From NCBI GenBank assembly GCA_964581465.1, contig CAZOOP010000049.1:1-21190 (forward strand): 21,190 nucleotides of DNA, in the 5' to 3' direction. The stretch comes from WJMB01 sp964581465. GTDB lineage: Bacteria > RBG-13-66-14. Below the pieces are notes generated by a model. The model was not told the DNA's origin, did no database searches, and saw only the letters and a program-made list of their open reading frames with translations. A program made the translations under genes and the position numbers. Below are positions 14,370-21,190 of this stretch, piece by piece. How positions within the stretch are numbered: position 1 is the first letter of the stretch; every line of letters starts with the position of its first letter.

Positions 14370-15320
14370 ATGAACAAGCCCGACCACCACTTGAACGCCC
14401 GGCTGATCACGACGGCTCTGGCGCTGATCCTTCTGCTGGGCGGCTGCGCCGCGCGGGAGCACGATCCGCGGCTGACCTACGTCGCCGCCCGGGGCGGCAG
14501 CGACCAGGTCTACCTCCACGACCTGACCTCGGGCCTGACGCGCCAACTGACCAGCGGAGCCGGCGACAAGGCCGACCCGGCCTTCAGCCGCGACGGCGAG
14601 TGGGTCTTCTACTCCGGCGACGCCGACGGCGACTGGGACATCTACCGGGTCAACGTCGAGGACGGCGAGGTGGAGAAGCTGACCTGGAACCTGACCAACG
14701 AGCGCTTCCCCGCCGCCACCACCTGGGATGACGGCGTGGTCTACCTCTCCGAGAACGACGGCGGACCCACCCTCTGGGTGATCAACGAGCCCGGGGATTC
14801 CGAACCCCTGGAGATCAACCTGGAGCTCTTCGGCGACTTCACCTACGCCCGCTGGGACCGCCGGGGCAACTGGCTGGCCTACACCGTCGAGGCCGACGAC
14901 TACCCCAGCCCCGTGCCCTCGGCCGCCGGCAACATCTGGCGCTACAATCACGGGGCGATGTTCTTCGAGGGGCTGATCGAGGACTTCGCCGACAACCGCC
15001 ACCCCTGCTGGAGCGCCGACGCCCGCTGGCTTGTCTTCGCCTCCAACCGCGGCCCCGACGGCGCGGACTACGCCGACCCCGACGCCGACTACGACCTGTT
15101 CCTCTTCGAACTCGACCAGGGTGAAATCATCCGGCTGACCGACGACCCCGGTGACGAGCTCTGGCCCATCGTCGAGCACGACAACGAGAGCCTGATCTTC
15201 TACGGCGAGCTCGACGGCGTCAGCGGCCTCTACCGTCGCAGCACCACCTCGGGCCGCCCGCGCTACGAGCTGCTGGTGTCCCTGGAGGAGCCGCCCAACG
15301 GCGTCTCCCTGCACCCCTAG
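14370..15320 (+). CDS. TolB-like PD40 beta-propeller lipoprotein
   Basis: The 316-residue product starts with a lipoprotein signal, a hydrophobic stretch ending LLLGGC (lipobox LGGC, cysteine at about residue 26), so it should be anchored in a membrane. The rest is a chain of WD40-like PD40 repeats, for example ADPAFSRDGEWVFYSGDADG, RWDRRGNWLAYTVE and CWSADARWLVFASNRG, the fold of the TolB propeller. It lacks the N-terminal TolB domain, so it is not the canonical Tol-Pal TolB. The start at 14370 is fixed by GGAG seven bases upstream and by the signal peptide; the open frame extends 5' into the previous gene. Its stop directly abuts the next ATG. Confidence 0.85.
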   Translation: MNKPDHHLNARLITTALALILLLGGCAAREHDPRLTYVAARGGSDQVYLHDLTSGLTRQLTSGAGDKADPAFSRDGEWVFYSGDADGDWDIYRVNVEDGEVEKLTWNLTNERFPAATTWDDGVVYLSENDGGPTLWVINEPGDSEPLEINLELFGDFTYARWDRRGNWLAYTVEADDYPSPVPSAAGNIWRYNHGAMFFEGLIEDFADNRHPCWSADARWLVFASNRGPDGADYADPDADYDLFLFELDQGEIIRLTDDPGDELWPIVEHDNESLIFYGELDGVSGLYRRSTTSGRPRYELLVSLEEPPNGVSLHP

Positions 15321-15818
15321 ATGAAAAACCGACCGCTCAGTCTCGTCGCGCCGCTGCTGGTCGCCCTGGCCGTCGCCATACAGGCCGAGGGGCCGGATGG
15401 CTCACCCGCCGCCTACCGGGGCGCCCTGGACGCCGCCGGACTGGCCGTCGTCGACGACGCCGACGACCCGCGCCGCTGGTTCGTCGACTACGAAGGCGCC
15501 GAGAACGACTGGCGGATCACCGTCTACCTGGGTGACCAGACCCTGTTCCTCTCGGCGCTGATCCTGGAGGCTCCGCCGGGCGGCGAGGGCGAGCCGCCGC
15601 CCGTCCTCGACGCCGGGACGGCCCGGCTGGCCCTGCGGCGCAGCTTCGACCTGTCCGACTACAAGTACGCCCTGCACCCCGACGGCCGCCGCCTCTACCT
15701 CTGTCGCGACCTGCCCCGGGAGGCCGCCGGCCCCGACGAGCTGCCCGGGCTGCTGGCCGGACTGGTCGCCGCCCTGGAGGGCGAGGCCCGGGTGCTGCGC
15801 GAGGGCGGCGGCGATTAA
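15321..15818 (+). CDS. Secreted YbjN / chaperone-fold-like protein
   Basis: The 165-residue product has a signal peptide (MKNRPLSLVAPLLVALAVAI, likely cleaved after QA near residue 22) and a mature domain of about 140 residues. Its order of elements (WRITVYLGDQTLFLSALIL, then LRRSFDLSDYKYALHPDGR and RLYLCRDLP, then a helix with LPGLLAGLVAALEG) resembles the YbjN / type III chaperone-like fold. This rests on pattern only and is tentative. Its ATG follows the PD40 lipoprotein's TAG with no gap, so the two are very probably co-translated and may act together at the envelope. Confidence 0.65.
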   Translation: MKNRPLSLVAPLLVALAVAIQAEGPDGSPAAYRGALDAAGLAVVDDADDPRRWFVDYEGAENDWRITVYLGDQTLFLSALILEAPPGGEGEPPPVLDAGTARLALRRSFDLSDYKYALHPDGRRLYLCRDLPREAAGPDELPGLLAGLVAALEGEARVLREGGGD

Positions 15819-15861
15819 TCGGCTGATCGATTCGGTAACCGACGCTTCCACTGCGTTTCCA

Positions 15862-15890
15862 TTGACGCTCCCGCGTGACGGCACGATACC
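15862..15890 (+). promoter_or_regulatory. Possible promoter for kinase-regulator-tilS cluster
   Basis: TTGACG (15862-15867), a 17-base spacer and GATACC (15885-15890). The -10 box is weak. The 233-bp gap between the YbjN-like gene and the kinase start is otherwise featureless, and the leader would be about 155 nt. Confidence 0.35.
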
Positions 15891-16051
15891 CCTCTGCCGC
15901 TCGAACGAGCGGACCCGGCCCGCGGGCGGAAGCCGACACCGCGCTTCGAGGACTCCACGTCAACCGCTCGCGGCTCTTCCGGCACCGCGACACATCCACC
16001 GCTCGTCAACCGACAACCCCCGCACCGTCATTCTCTTTTCAGGATCCTCCC

Positions 16052-17323
16052 ATGGTCGTCCGCCGCCTGACCGTCTACTTCCTGATCCTCTTCGTCCTGG
16101 CCGGCGTGGGGCTCTTCGTCTACTCCAACCTGCTGATCAACCGCCTGGAGGAAGAGTACCGCTCGATCTCCAAGGCCTACGCCGAGGTCTCCTCGGCGAT
16201 CCTCTCGGCCACCGAGGTGCCCCAGGAGCTGCTCGCCGGGATCGTGGAGAGCCTCAAGGGCATGCTGGACTTCCCGGCCATCGTCACCGAGATCGACACC
16301 GGGCTGATCGTCACCTCGCGCAACCTGCCCGGGAACCTCAAGCCCGTGGACTCGGAATCACGCCTGGAGATCCTGCGGTTGAGCAAGGAGATGGACGAGG
16401 ACAACGAACCCATCGCCCTGGTTCAGCGTAAGACCAGTGTGGACACCGGCGAGACCTACGAGCGCCGCCTGTTCCTGCTGCACTACCGGCTGCCCGACTT
16501 CATCCGCTCCCTCTCCTGGGTGCCCCTGGTCGGCATCGGCTTCATCCTGATCTTCGGCGGCCTGGGCCTCTACGCCAACCATCGCTTCCGCCTCTCCCAG
16601 CAACAGGCCATCTGGGTCGGGCTGGCCAAGGAGACCGCCCACCAGCTCGGCACACCGCTGTCGAGCCTGTTGGGCTGGCTGGAGCTGCTCAAGGAGGACC
16701 CCCAGGGGGTGCGCGGGATCATCCCCGAGATGTCCTCGGACATCGAGCGGCTCAACGCCATCGTCAACCGCTTCGCCGTAATCGGCTCGCCGCCGGAGCT
16801 CGAGGCGGTTCGCCCCCGATTCGTGATCCGGGAGGCCGTCGAATACTGCCGCAAGCGGATCAGCCTGTCCAACATCCGTCTGGAGACGGAGCTGGACGAC
16901 GTGCCGCCGACACCCCTCAATATCGTGCTCTTCGGCTGGGTCATCGAGAACCTGATCCGCAACGCCGCCGAGGCCGGAGCCCGCACGGTCACGGCCAGGG
17001 TGCGGCGCCTCGAACAGACCGCCAACCCCCGGGCCACCCGCCCCCGGGGGACCATCAAGGTCACCCTGACCAGCATGGGCGGCCGGACGATCGTCAAGGT
17101 GATCGACGACGGTCCGGGGATGAGCCGCAGGTTGCGCCGCCACGCCTTCGACGCCGGTCACTCGACCAAGAGCCGGGGCTGGGGCCTGGGTTTGACCCTG
17201 GCCCGGCGGATCATCCAGGAGTACCACCACGGCAAGATCAGCATCCAAAGCGTTCCCGGCGAGGGCACGACCTTCATCATCGAGCTGCCCCAATCCCCGT
17301 CCGCTGAATCAGCGGAGGTTTAG
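16052..17323 (+). CDS. Membrane sensor histidine kinase, cognate to PorX-like regulator
   Basis: The 423-residue kinase has a first membrane helix (about residues 7-28), an extracytoplasmic sensor region (about 30-150), a second helix (WVPLVGIGFILIFGGLGLYA, about 153-172) and a cytoplasmic kinase core. The phospho-accepting histidine is H197 in ETAHQLGTPLSSLLGW. The N box is ENLIRNAAEAG (N300, N304), G1 is DDGPGM (about 352) and G2 is GWGLGLTLA (about 376), so it should be active. The ATG at 16052 begins directly before the first helix with AGGA upstream; the open frame runs further 5' but that part is not membrane-like. It ends three bases before the regulator gene, so the two form a pair. 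By analogy it plays the PorY role; its signal is unknown. Confidence 0.9.
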   Translation: MVVRRLTVYFLILFVLAGVGLFVYSNLLINRLEEEYRSISKAYAEVSSAILSATEVPQELLAGIVESLKGMLDFPAIVTEIDTGLIVTSRNLPGNLKPVDSESRLEILRLSKEMDEDNEPIALVQRKTSVDTGETYERRLFLLHYRLPDFIRSLSWVPLVGIGFILIFGGLGLYANHRFRLSQQQAIWVGLAKETAHQLGTPLSSLLGWLELLKEDPQGVRGIIPEMSSDIERLNAIVNRFAVIGSPPELEAVRPRFVIREAVEYCRKRISLSNIRLETELDDVPPTPLNIVLFGWVIENLIRNAAEAGARTVTARVRRLEQTANPRATRPRGTIKVTLTSMGGRTIVKVIDDGPGMSRRLRRHAFDAGHSTKSRGWGLGLTLARRIIQEYHHGKISIQSVPGEGTTFIIELPQSPSAESAEV

Positions 17324-17326
17324 AGC

Positions 17327-18892
17327 TTGGAAAAGAACCGCATCCTCTGGGTCGACGACGAGATCGAGCTGCTGCGCTCCCACCTGATGTACCTGCGCCG
17401 CCGCGATTACGACGTCGTCGGGGTGACCAACGGCGACGACGCCCTGACGGCGGTGCTCGAGCAGCGCTTCGACCTGGTGCTCCTCGACGAGCACATGATG
17501 GGCCTGACCGGCACCGAGACCCTGGCCGAGCTCAAGCGGGTGCGCCCCGAACTCCCCGTGGTGATGGTCACCAAGGGCGAGGAGGAGACGCTGATGAACG
17601 AGGCCTACGGCCTGGCCGCCGACGACTTCGTCGTCAAGCCGGTCAAGCCCAGCCAGTTGGTCAGCGTGCTCAAACGCATCCTGGAGGCCCGGGCCCTGGA
17701 GACGGCCACGATGGTCGAGCGCTACATGAAGGAGCTGCGTCAGCTCGAGTTCTCCCGCGACGAGCTGGACCACGTCGACGACTGGCTCGAGCGCTACCTC
17801 AGCCTGGTCAAGTGGGACATCAAGCTCGAGGACGCCCGGGACCCGGGTCTCTTCGATTTGCACCACCAGGTGCTGCGCGAGGACAACGCCCACTTCGCCC
17901 GCTACATCATCCGGCACTACCGCGACTGGACGGTCGAAGACGCCGAGCGCCCGATGATGGCCCCGGACATCCTGCCCCGGGTGGTGGCGCCCTTCATCAC
18001 CGGCGAGCGTCCCGTCTTCTTCGTCGTCATCGACGCCATGCGTTACGACTGCTGGCTGCTCTTCCGTCGCCTGCTGGAGGCCGACTGGCTGATCGACGAC
18101 TTCCCCTATCTGTCGATCATCCCCACCAGCACCAACTACGCCCGCAACGCCATCTTCGCCGGGATGTTCCCCGCCCAGATCGCCGAGCGTTACCCCGATT
18201 ACTGGCAGGAGCGCTCCGAGGAGGACGCCAGCCTCAACAAGCACGAGTCCGATCTGATGCGGGCCTGCCTCGATCGTCTGGGGGTCAGGCTCACGCACAA
18301 GACCCGATACAAGAAGGCCCGGGGAACCAGCGCCGACGCCGACATCGCCGAGCTCTTCCGGGGCTGGCGCGATCCGACCCTCTACGCCATGGTGATCAAC
18401 TTCGTCGACGTGTTGACCCATGAGCGGGCCTACTTCGACGTCCTCAGCGAGATGAGCGACACGCCGCAGAGCTTCCGCACCGTGGCCGCGGCCTGGTTCG
18501 CCCACTCCCAACTCCTGGCCGGTCTCAAGGAGCTGGCCCGCCGCGACGTCACCGTGGTGATCACCACGGACCACGGCAGCGTGCAGACGCGCCGCGCCGT
18601 GATCGCCTACTGCGACAAGCGCACCACCAAGGGCCTGCGGCTCTGGTTCGGCCAGAACCTGCGCTACGAGGGCGAGGGGGCCTTGCTGATCGACCGTCCC
18701 AACGAGTGGATGCTGCCGGCGGAGACGATCGGCAAGAATTACCTCATCGCCCTGGAGGACTACAACTTCGTCTATTCCTACCGCCAGCACGAGCAGCGCC
18801 GTTTCTACGCCGGGGCCTTTCAGCACGGCGGACTGTCGATGCAGGAGATGATCATCCCCTGCGCGGTGCTGCACCCCAAGCGACACCGCTGA
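17327..18892 (+). CDS. porX: PorX-like response regulator with PglZ domain
   Basis: The 521-residue protein has an N-terminal receiver (residues 5-120) with acidic pair D10-D11, phospho-acceptor D54 in LVLLDEHM, T82 and K104 in VVKPVKP. A helical linker leads to a PglZ domain (about 205-515) of the alkaline-phosphatase superfamily, with metal-site candidates D236 in VVIDAMRYDCW and D415-H416 in TTDHGS, threonines T267/T269 in IIPTSTNYARN, and a late QHGGLSMQE. This is the architecture of PorX, which regulates type IX secretion in Bacteroidota and has been reported as a zinc phosphodiesterase acting on oligonucleotides. The TTG start at 17327 is chosen because GGAGG lies eight bases upstream and the next codons encode the receiver's first strand. 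It pairs with the kinase just before it. Confidence 0.9.
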   Translation: MEKNRILWVDDEIELLRSHLMYLRRRDYDVVGVTNGDDALTAVLEQRFDLVLLDEHMMGLTGTETLAELKRVRPELPVVMVTKGEEETLMNEAYGLAADDFVVKPVKPSQLVSVLKRILEARALETATMVERYMKELRQLEFSRDELDHVDDWLERYLSLVKWDIKLEDARDPGLFDLHHQVLREDNAHFARYIIRHYRDWTVEDAERPMMAPDILPRVVAPFITGERPVFFVVIDAMRYDCWLLFRRLLEADWLIDDFPYLSIIPTSTNYARNAIFAGMFPAQIAERYPDYWQERSEEDASLNKHESDLMRACLDRLGVRLTHKTRYKKARGTSADADIAELFRGWRDPTLYAMVINFVDVLTHERAYFDVLSEMSDTPQSFRTVAAAWFAHSQLLAGLKELARRDVTVVITTDHGSVQTRRAVIAYCDKRTTKGLRLWFGQNLRYEGEGALLIDRPNEWMLPAETIGKNYLIALEDYNFVYSYRQHEQRRFYAGAFQHGGLSMQEMIIPCAVLHPKRHR

Positions 18893-18914
18893 GGAACACC
18901 GTCCGAGGAGACCG

Positions 18915-20270
18915 ATGAGCGACCCCGTCGCCCCCCTTGTCAAAGCCCTGACCGACAGCGCCCCGCCGCCGGGGACCCCGGTGCTGGTCGCCGTCTCCGG
19001 TGGAGCCGACTCCAACGCCCTGCTGCTATCCCTGCTGGAGTCCGGCCTCGAGCTGGGCGTCTGCGTGGCCCACTTCGACCACGGCCTGCGGCCCGACTCC
19101 ACCCGGGACGCATCCCAGGTGCTGGAGCTCTGCGAGCGCCTTGGCGTCAAGAGCTACTTCAAGCGCTGGCGCGGCAAGCTCTCCGGCGAGGCCGCCGCCC
19201 GGGAGGCCCGCTACCGCTTCCTGCGCCGTCTGTGCGCCGACGAGGGCTATCAACGCATCGCCCTGGGCCACACCATCGAGGACCAGGTCGAGACCCTGCT
19301 GGTCAACCTCAGCCGCGGCGCCGGCCTGGACGGCCTGGCCGGGATGAGCGTCGACGACGGCGAGCTCTGGCGGCCCTTCCTCGACCTGCACCATCGCGAG
19401 CTGCGCACCTACCTGCGCAGCCGGGACGCCGGCTGGATCGAGGACCCGACCAACCGCGACAAGGCGCTCTCGCGTAACCTGATCCGCCACCAGATCCTGC
19501 CGCTCTTGGCCCAGGTCAACCCCGAGGTGATCAACAACATCGCCCGGGCCTCGCGCATTCTCAGCCGGCAGCGCGACTACCTGCGCGGCCGCGGCGGTGA
19601 GATCGCCGAGGAGGCCTATCTCGACCAGGGACCCTGGGGGCGGGTCTACAGTATCAATGTGCTGGCCAAGGAGCACGAAGCCCTGCTCTTCGAAGCCCTG
19701 CGCTCGATTTGGGCCACCGCCGTCGGCTGGCGCGGCTACCTGACCAGCGGCCACCTGGTGGAGATGGTCGAACTCGTCAAGGGCCGTCACAACCAGGGCG
19801 CCGTGGACCTGCCTCGCCGCCTGCGTCTGCGCCGCAGTTGGCACCGACTCTGCCTGGGTCCGCGCCGTATCCCCGCCCCGCCGCGACCGCTGACACTGGA
19901 GGCTCCGGGCCGCTGGCAGTGGGGGCGCTACGACGTCATCCTCGGCAGCGGCTCCGCGCCGAGCCCCCTGGGCCACCTGCCCCTCTCCGATTCCGACCTG
20001 CCGCTGACCCTGCGCAGCCGTATCGACGGCGACGCCCTGCGTCTGAGCGGCGTGGGGACCAAGAAGCTGAAGAAGATCCTCTCCGAGAACCGCCTGCCCG
20101 CCTGGGAGCGCGAGCACCTGCCCGTGGTCGCCGACGATGAGGGACCGCTGTGGATCCCCGGCGTGGCCCGCGACGAGCGCGCGCCCACCGACGGCGACTA
20201 CAAGTTGGTGCTCAGCGACCGCTCGGCGCCGCGCCCGGCCGTGGAGACCGAACCCGAGGCGCGATTGTAG
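18915..20270 (+). CDS. tilS: tRNA(Ile)-lysidine synthase TilS
   Basis: The 451-residue enzyme attaches lysine to C34 of the tRNA-Ile that reads AUA codons, changing its identity from methionine. The N-type PP-loop ATPase motif SGGADS is at residues 28-33, followed by family motifs AHFDHGLR, GEAAAREARYRFL, ALGHTIEDQVETLL and the EDPTNRDKALSRNLIRHQILP block. The C-terminal domain carries the usual KKLKKIL...LPAWEREHLPVV segment. Length is typical. The ATG at 18915 has GAGGAG four bases upstream and sits 22 bp after the PorX-like gene, so it is probably co-transcribed with it. Confidence 0.95.
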   Translation: MSDPVAPLVKALTDSAPPPGTPVLVAVSGGADSNALLLSLLESGLELGVCVAHFDHGLRPDSTRDASQVLELCERLGVKSYFKRWRGKLSGEAAAREARYRFLRRLCADEGYQRIALGHTIEDQVETLLVNLSRGAGLDGLAGMSVDDGELWRPFLDLHHRELRTYLRSRDAGWIEDPTNRDKALSRNLIRHQILPLLAQVNPEVINNIARASRILSRQRDYLRGRGGEIAEEAYLDQGPWGRVYSINVLAKEHEALLFEALRSIWATAVGWRGYLTSGHLVEMVELVKGRHNQGAVDLPRRLRLRRSWHRLCLGPRRIPAPPRPLTLEAPGRWQWGRYDVILGSGSAPSPLGHLPLSDSDLPLTLRSRIDGDALRLSGVGTKKLKKILSENRLPAWEREHLPVVADDEGPLWIPGVARDERAPTDGDYKLVLSDRSAPRPAVETEPEARL

Positions 20271-20292
20271 CGGGGCCGGCAGGCACAGCTCG

Positions 20293-20327
20293 ACAATCCG
20301 GGCGGGGCGATGAACCCCGCCTATTGT
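20293..20327 (+). terminator. Hairpin after tilS, probable terminator or REP-like palindrome
   Basis: GGCGGGG (20301-20307) pairs with CCCCGCC (20315-20321) over a 7-nt loop, and flanking ACAAT (20293-20297) pairs with ATTGT (20323-20327). It lies 22 bases after the tilS stop. The following TATTGTGT is only partly T-rich, so termination is likely but not certain. Confidence 0.5.
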
Positions 20328-20350
20328 GTCTACCCGGCGCCTTAAGCAGC

Positions 20351-20372
20351 GGACGGACCTGAGGGTCCGCCC
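20351..20372. repeat. REP-like GGACC/GGTCC palindrome, copy A
   Basis: GGACGGACC (20351-20359) and GGTCCGCCC (20364-20372) form a nine-base stem with one mismatch and a 4-nt loop. A second, similar palindrome lies at 20878-20901, and the two bracket the hairpin-rich region. Confidence 0.55.
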
Positions 20373-20579
20373 CGAAAATGATCGGGAACATCTACCCTGT
20401 CCGGAGCGGGTTATGATTTTAAGCTACTGATATTACTCATGATGAGCACTGGTAGCCGTCACAAAACGGTTAATCGAAATGTGGCGGCGGGAGAAAGCCC
20501 GCTCAGTGGGATATCCAGCTATAAGCATTCTTCATTAGGCCCCGACAGCGGATTCCATATCCGTAACGGACCATTATCC

Positions 20580-20607
20580 GCGGCTTGCTGGTGATCCAGC
20601 AGGCCGC
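20580..20607. repeat. Strong stem-loop in tail region
   Basis: GCGGC-TT-GCTGG (20580-20591) pairs with CCAGC-AG-GCCGC (20596-20607) over a TGAT loop: ten Watson-Crick pairs with a symmetric 2x2 internal loop. This is the strongest local hairpin of the region; there is no T-run, so it is not a terminator. Confidence 0.55.
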
Positions 20608-20877
20608 TCCCAATCAGCCTGATTAGCCCGGAACACGTTCCATGATCCAACTGATACATGCCGTCAAGAAAAAAGCGAAGGCGGTAACCAGGCCTACCAA
20701 GACGTAGGGACTTTCTACGACCGGTGTTCAAGCTGTCCGGTTTGATGTGGCGGTCCCACAGACCGCTCGGGCAGACGGTCGAGTCTGTCCTCCTCGGTGT
20801 TGGCGTCATTCTGCGCCGCGGCTACCGGGCTGGGACCATCGATCCACCCCGGTGAACACCCTTGGCCGATCAAGCAA

Positions 20878-20901
20878 GGGGCAAACCTTCAGGTCCGCCC
20901 C
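20878..20901. repeat. REP-like GGACC/GGTCC palindrome, copy B
   Basis: GGGGCAAACCT (20878-20888) and AGGTCCGCCCC (20891-20901) pair at nine of eleven positions. The right half shares GGTCCGCCC with copy A. It lies just beyond the truncated end of the transposase remnant. Confidence 0.55.
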
Positions 20902-20922
20902 TACAGCGCTATCTTCAGGACA

Positions 20923-21189
20923 TCATGTAACCTGATCTGACCAATGGCTCTTTCCGTTGGCGAACTCTTCCTGGTGGTTGATCCTCCTGTGGTGGAAGCC
21001 GTTGAGTGACAGCCTGTTATAGGCCTAGTATCCATCGGAGTAGACGATTGCGCCCAGCTCGACGTTCTCCAGGATCGCGCCCAGCAAATGCTTGCTGTCA
21101 CAGCGCTCGGGGAGGATGACCCGCACCTCGCCGCCCCGCTTGAGCAGCCCGAAGACGGGGGTCTTGCCGCCGGCGCTCCGTCCGCGCTT
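20923..21189 (-). pseudogene. IS1595-family (ISXO2-like) transposase remnant
   Basis: Read leftward from the window edge, this frame gives GGKTPVFGLLKRGGEVRV, then ILPERCDSKHLLGAILEN and GAIVYSDGY, then an in-frame TAG at 21025-21027, then AYNRLSLNGFHHRRINHQEE and FANGKSHW before the match is lost and a TGA follows at 20923-20925. This is the DDE transposase core of ISXO2-like IS1595 elements: the D of YSDGY is a catalytic residue, while the rest of the C-terminus after SHW, including the final catalytic acidic residue, is missing. The gene continues beyond the window. The stop and truncation indicate an inactive relic; TAG is the normal stop of mutS, tilS and the kinase here, so recoding is unlikely. 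Confidence 0.85.
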
Positions 21190-21190
21190 G

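Larger units (their letters stand above)
20271..20922. other. Hairpin-rich intergenic region with no recognised gene
   Basis: These 652 bases separate tilS from the transposase remnant. From about 20400 to 20560 the sequence is less GC-rich than the rest of the window. No open frame here resembles a known protein; one of 96 codons on the minus strand (20519-20809) shows no recognisable motif. There are two REP-like palindromes and many local hairpins: 20453-20472, 20487-20502, 20549-20563, 20580-20607, 20612-20624, 20703-20719 and 20750-20766. It may be a structured RNA or a decayed mobile element. Confidence 0.5.

Noticed and set aside
17309..19150. A 613-codon minus-strand frame opposite the PorX-like gene
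   Set aside because: Antisense shadow rich in Val, Gly, His and Gln with no recognisable domain.
20519..20809. A 96-codon minus-strand open frame in the tail
   Set aside because: No motif, no ribosome site that stands out, and it overlaps several strong hairpins; not supported as a gene.

Overview
The window is a GC-rich bacterial chromosome segment, densely coded, with housekeeping genes (mutS, tilS, a YhaM-type exoribonuclease) among signalling and envelope genes. The best lineage hint is a histidine kinase/response regulator pair whose regulator has a receiver joined to a PglZ phosphatase-fold domain, the layout of PorX. PorX is best known from Bacteroidota and relatives, but the base composition is unlike most Bacteroidota. 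A deep-branching, high-GC member of that wider group or a candidate phylum fits; this is inference. No rRNA, tRNA or CRISPR array was seen.

Layout. Positions 1-120 are AT-rich and empty. A YhaM-like HD exonuclease (121-1095, minus) diverges from a small lipoprotein (1444-2037, plus), which ends 19 bp inside the 3' end of mutS. A tight minus-strand operon runs from 11137 down to 2019: cupin, GT-C glycosyltransferase with TPRs, a 1383-residue protein with degenerate cyclase domains, AAA ATPase and TPRs, then mutS; junctions are 8 bp, a 1-bp overlap and 1 bp. A DUF2062 membrane protein (minus) diverges from a GGDEF-NHL fusion (plus) across a 128-bp region with two good extended -10 promoters. 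Downstream on the plus strand are a TolB-like PD40 lipoprotein and a secreted YbjN-like protein, then a kinase, the PorX-like regulator and tilS. After a hairpin behind tilS, 20271-20922 has no recognisable gene but is rich in hairpins and REP-like palindromes. The window ends in a decayed IS1595-family transposase.

The most unusual signal is non-coding. Two intergenic elements about 10 kb apart (1216-1393 and 11180-11361) share a nested architecture: perfect 20-bp inner inverted arms around a 42-43 nt loop, and outer inverted arms of 13-14 bp at nearly the same spacing. Where the copies differ, both arms of a pair differ together, so pairing is kept. Each inner arm also matches the sigma-54 -24/-12 promoter (GG-N10-GC, close to TTGGCACG-N4-TTGC) and the two arms face each other. 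The elements look like either a bidirectional, mirror-image sigma-54 promoter or a structured repeat family, and both lie directly upstream of a minus-strand gene (yhaM-like; cupin operon).
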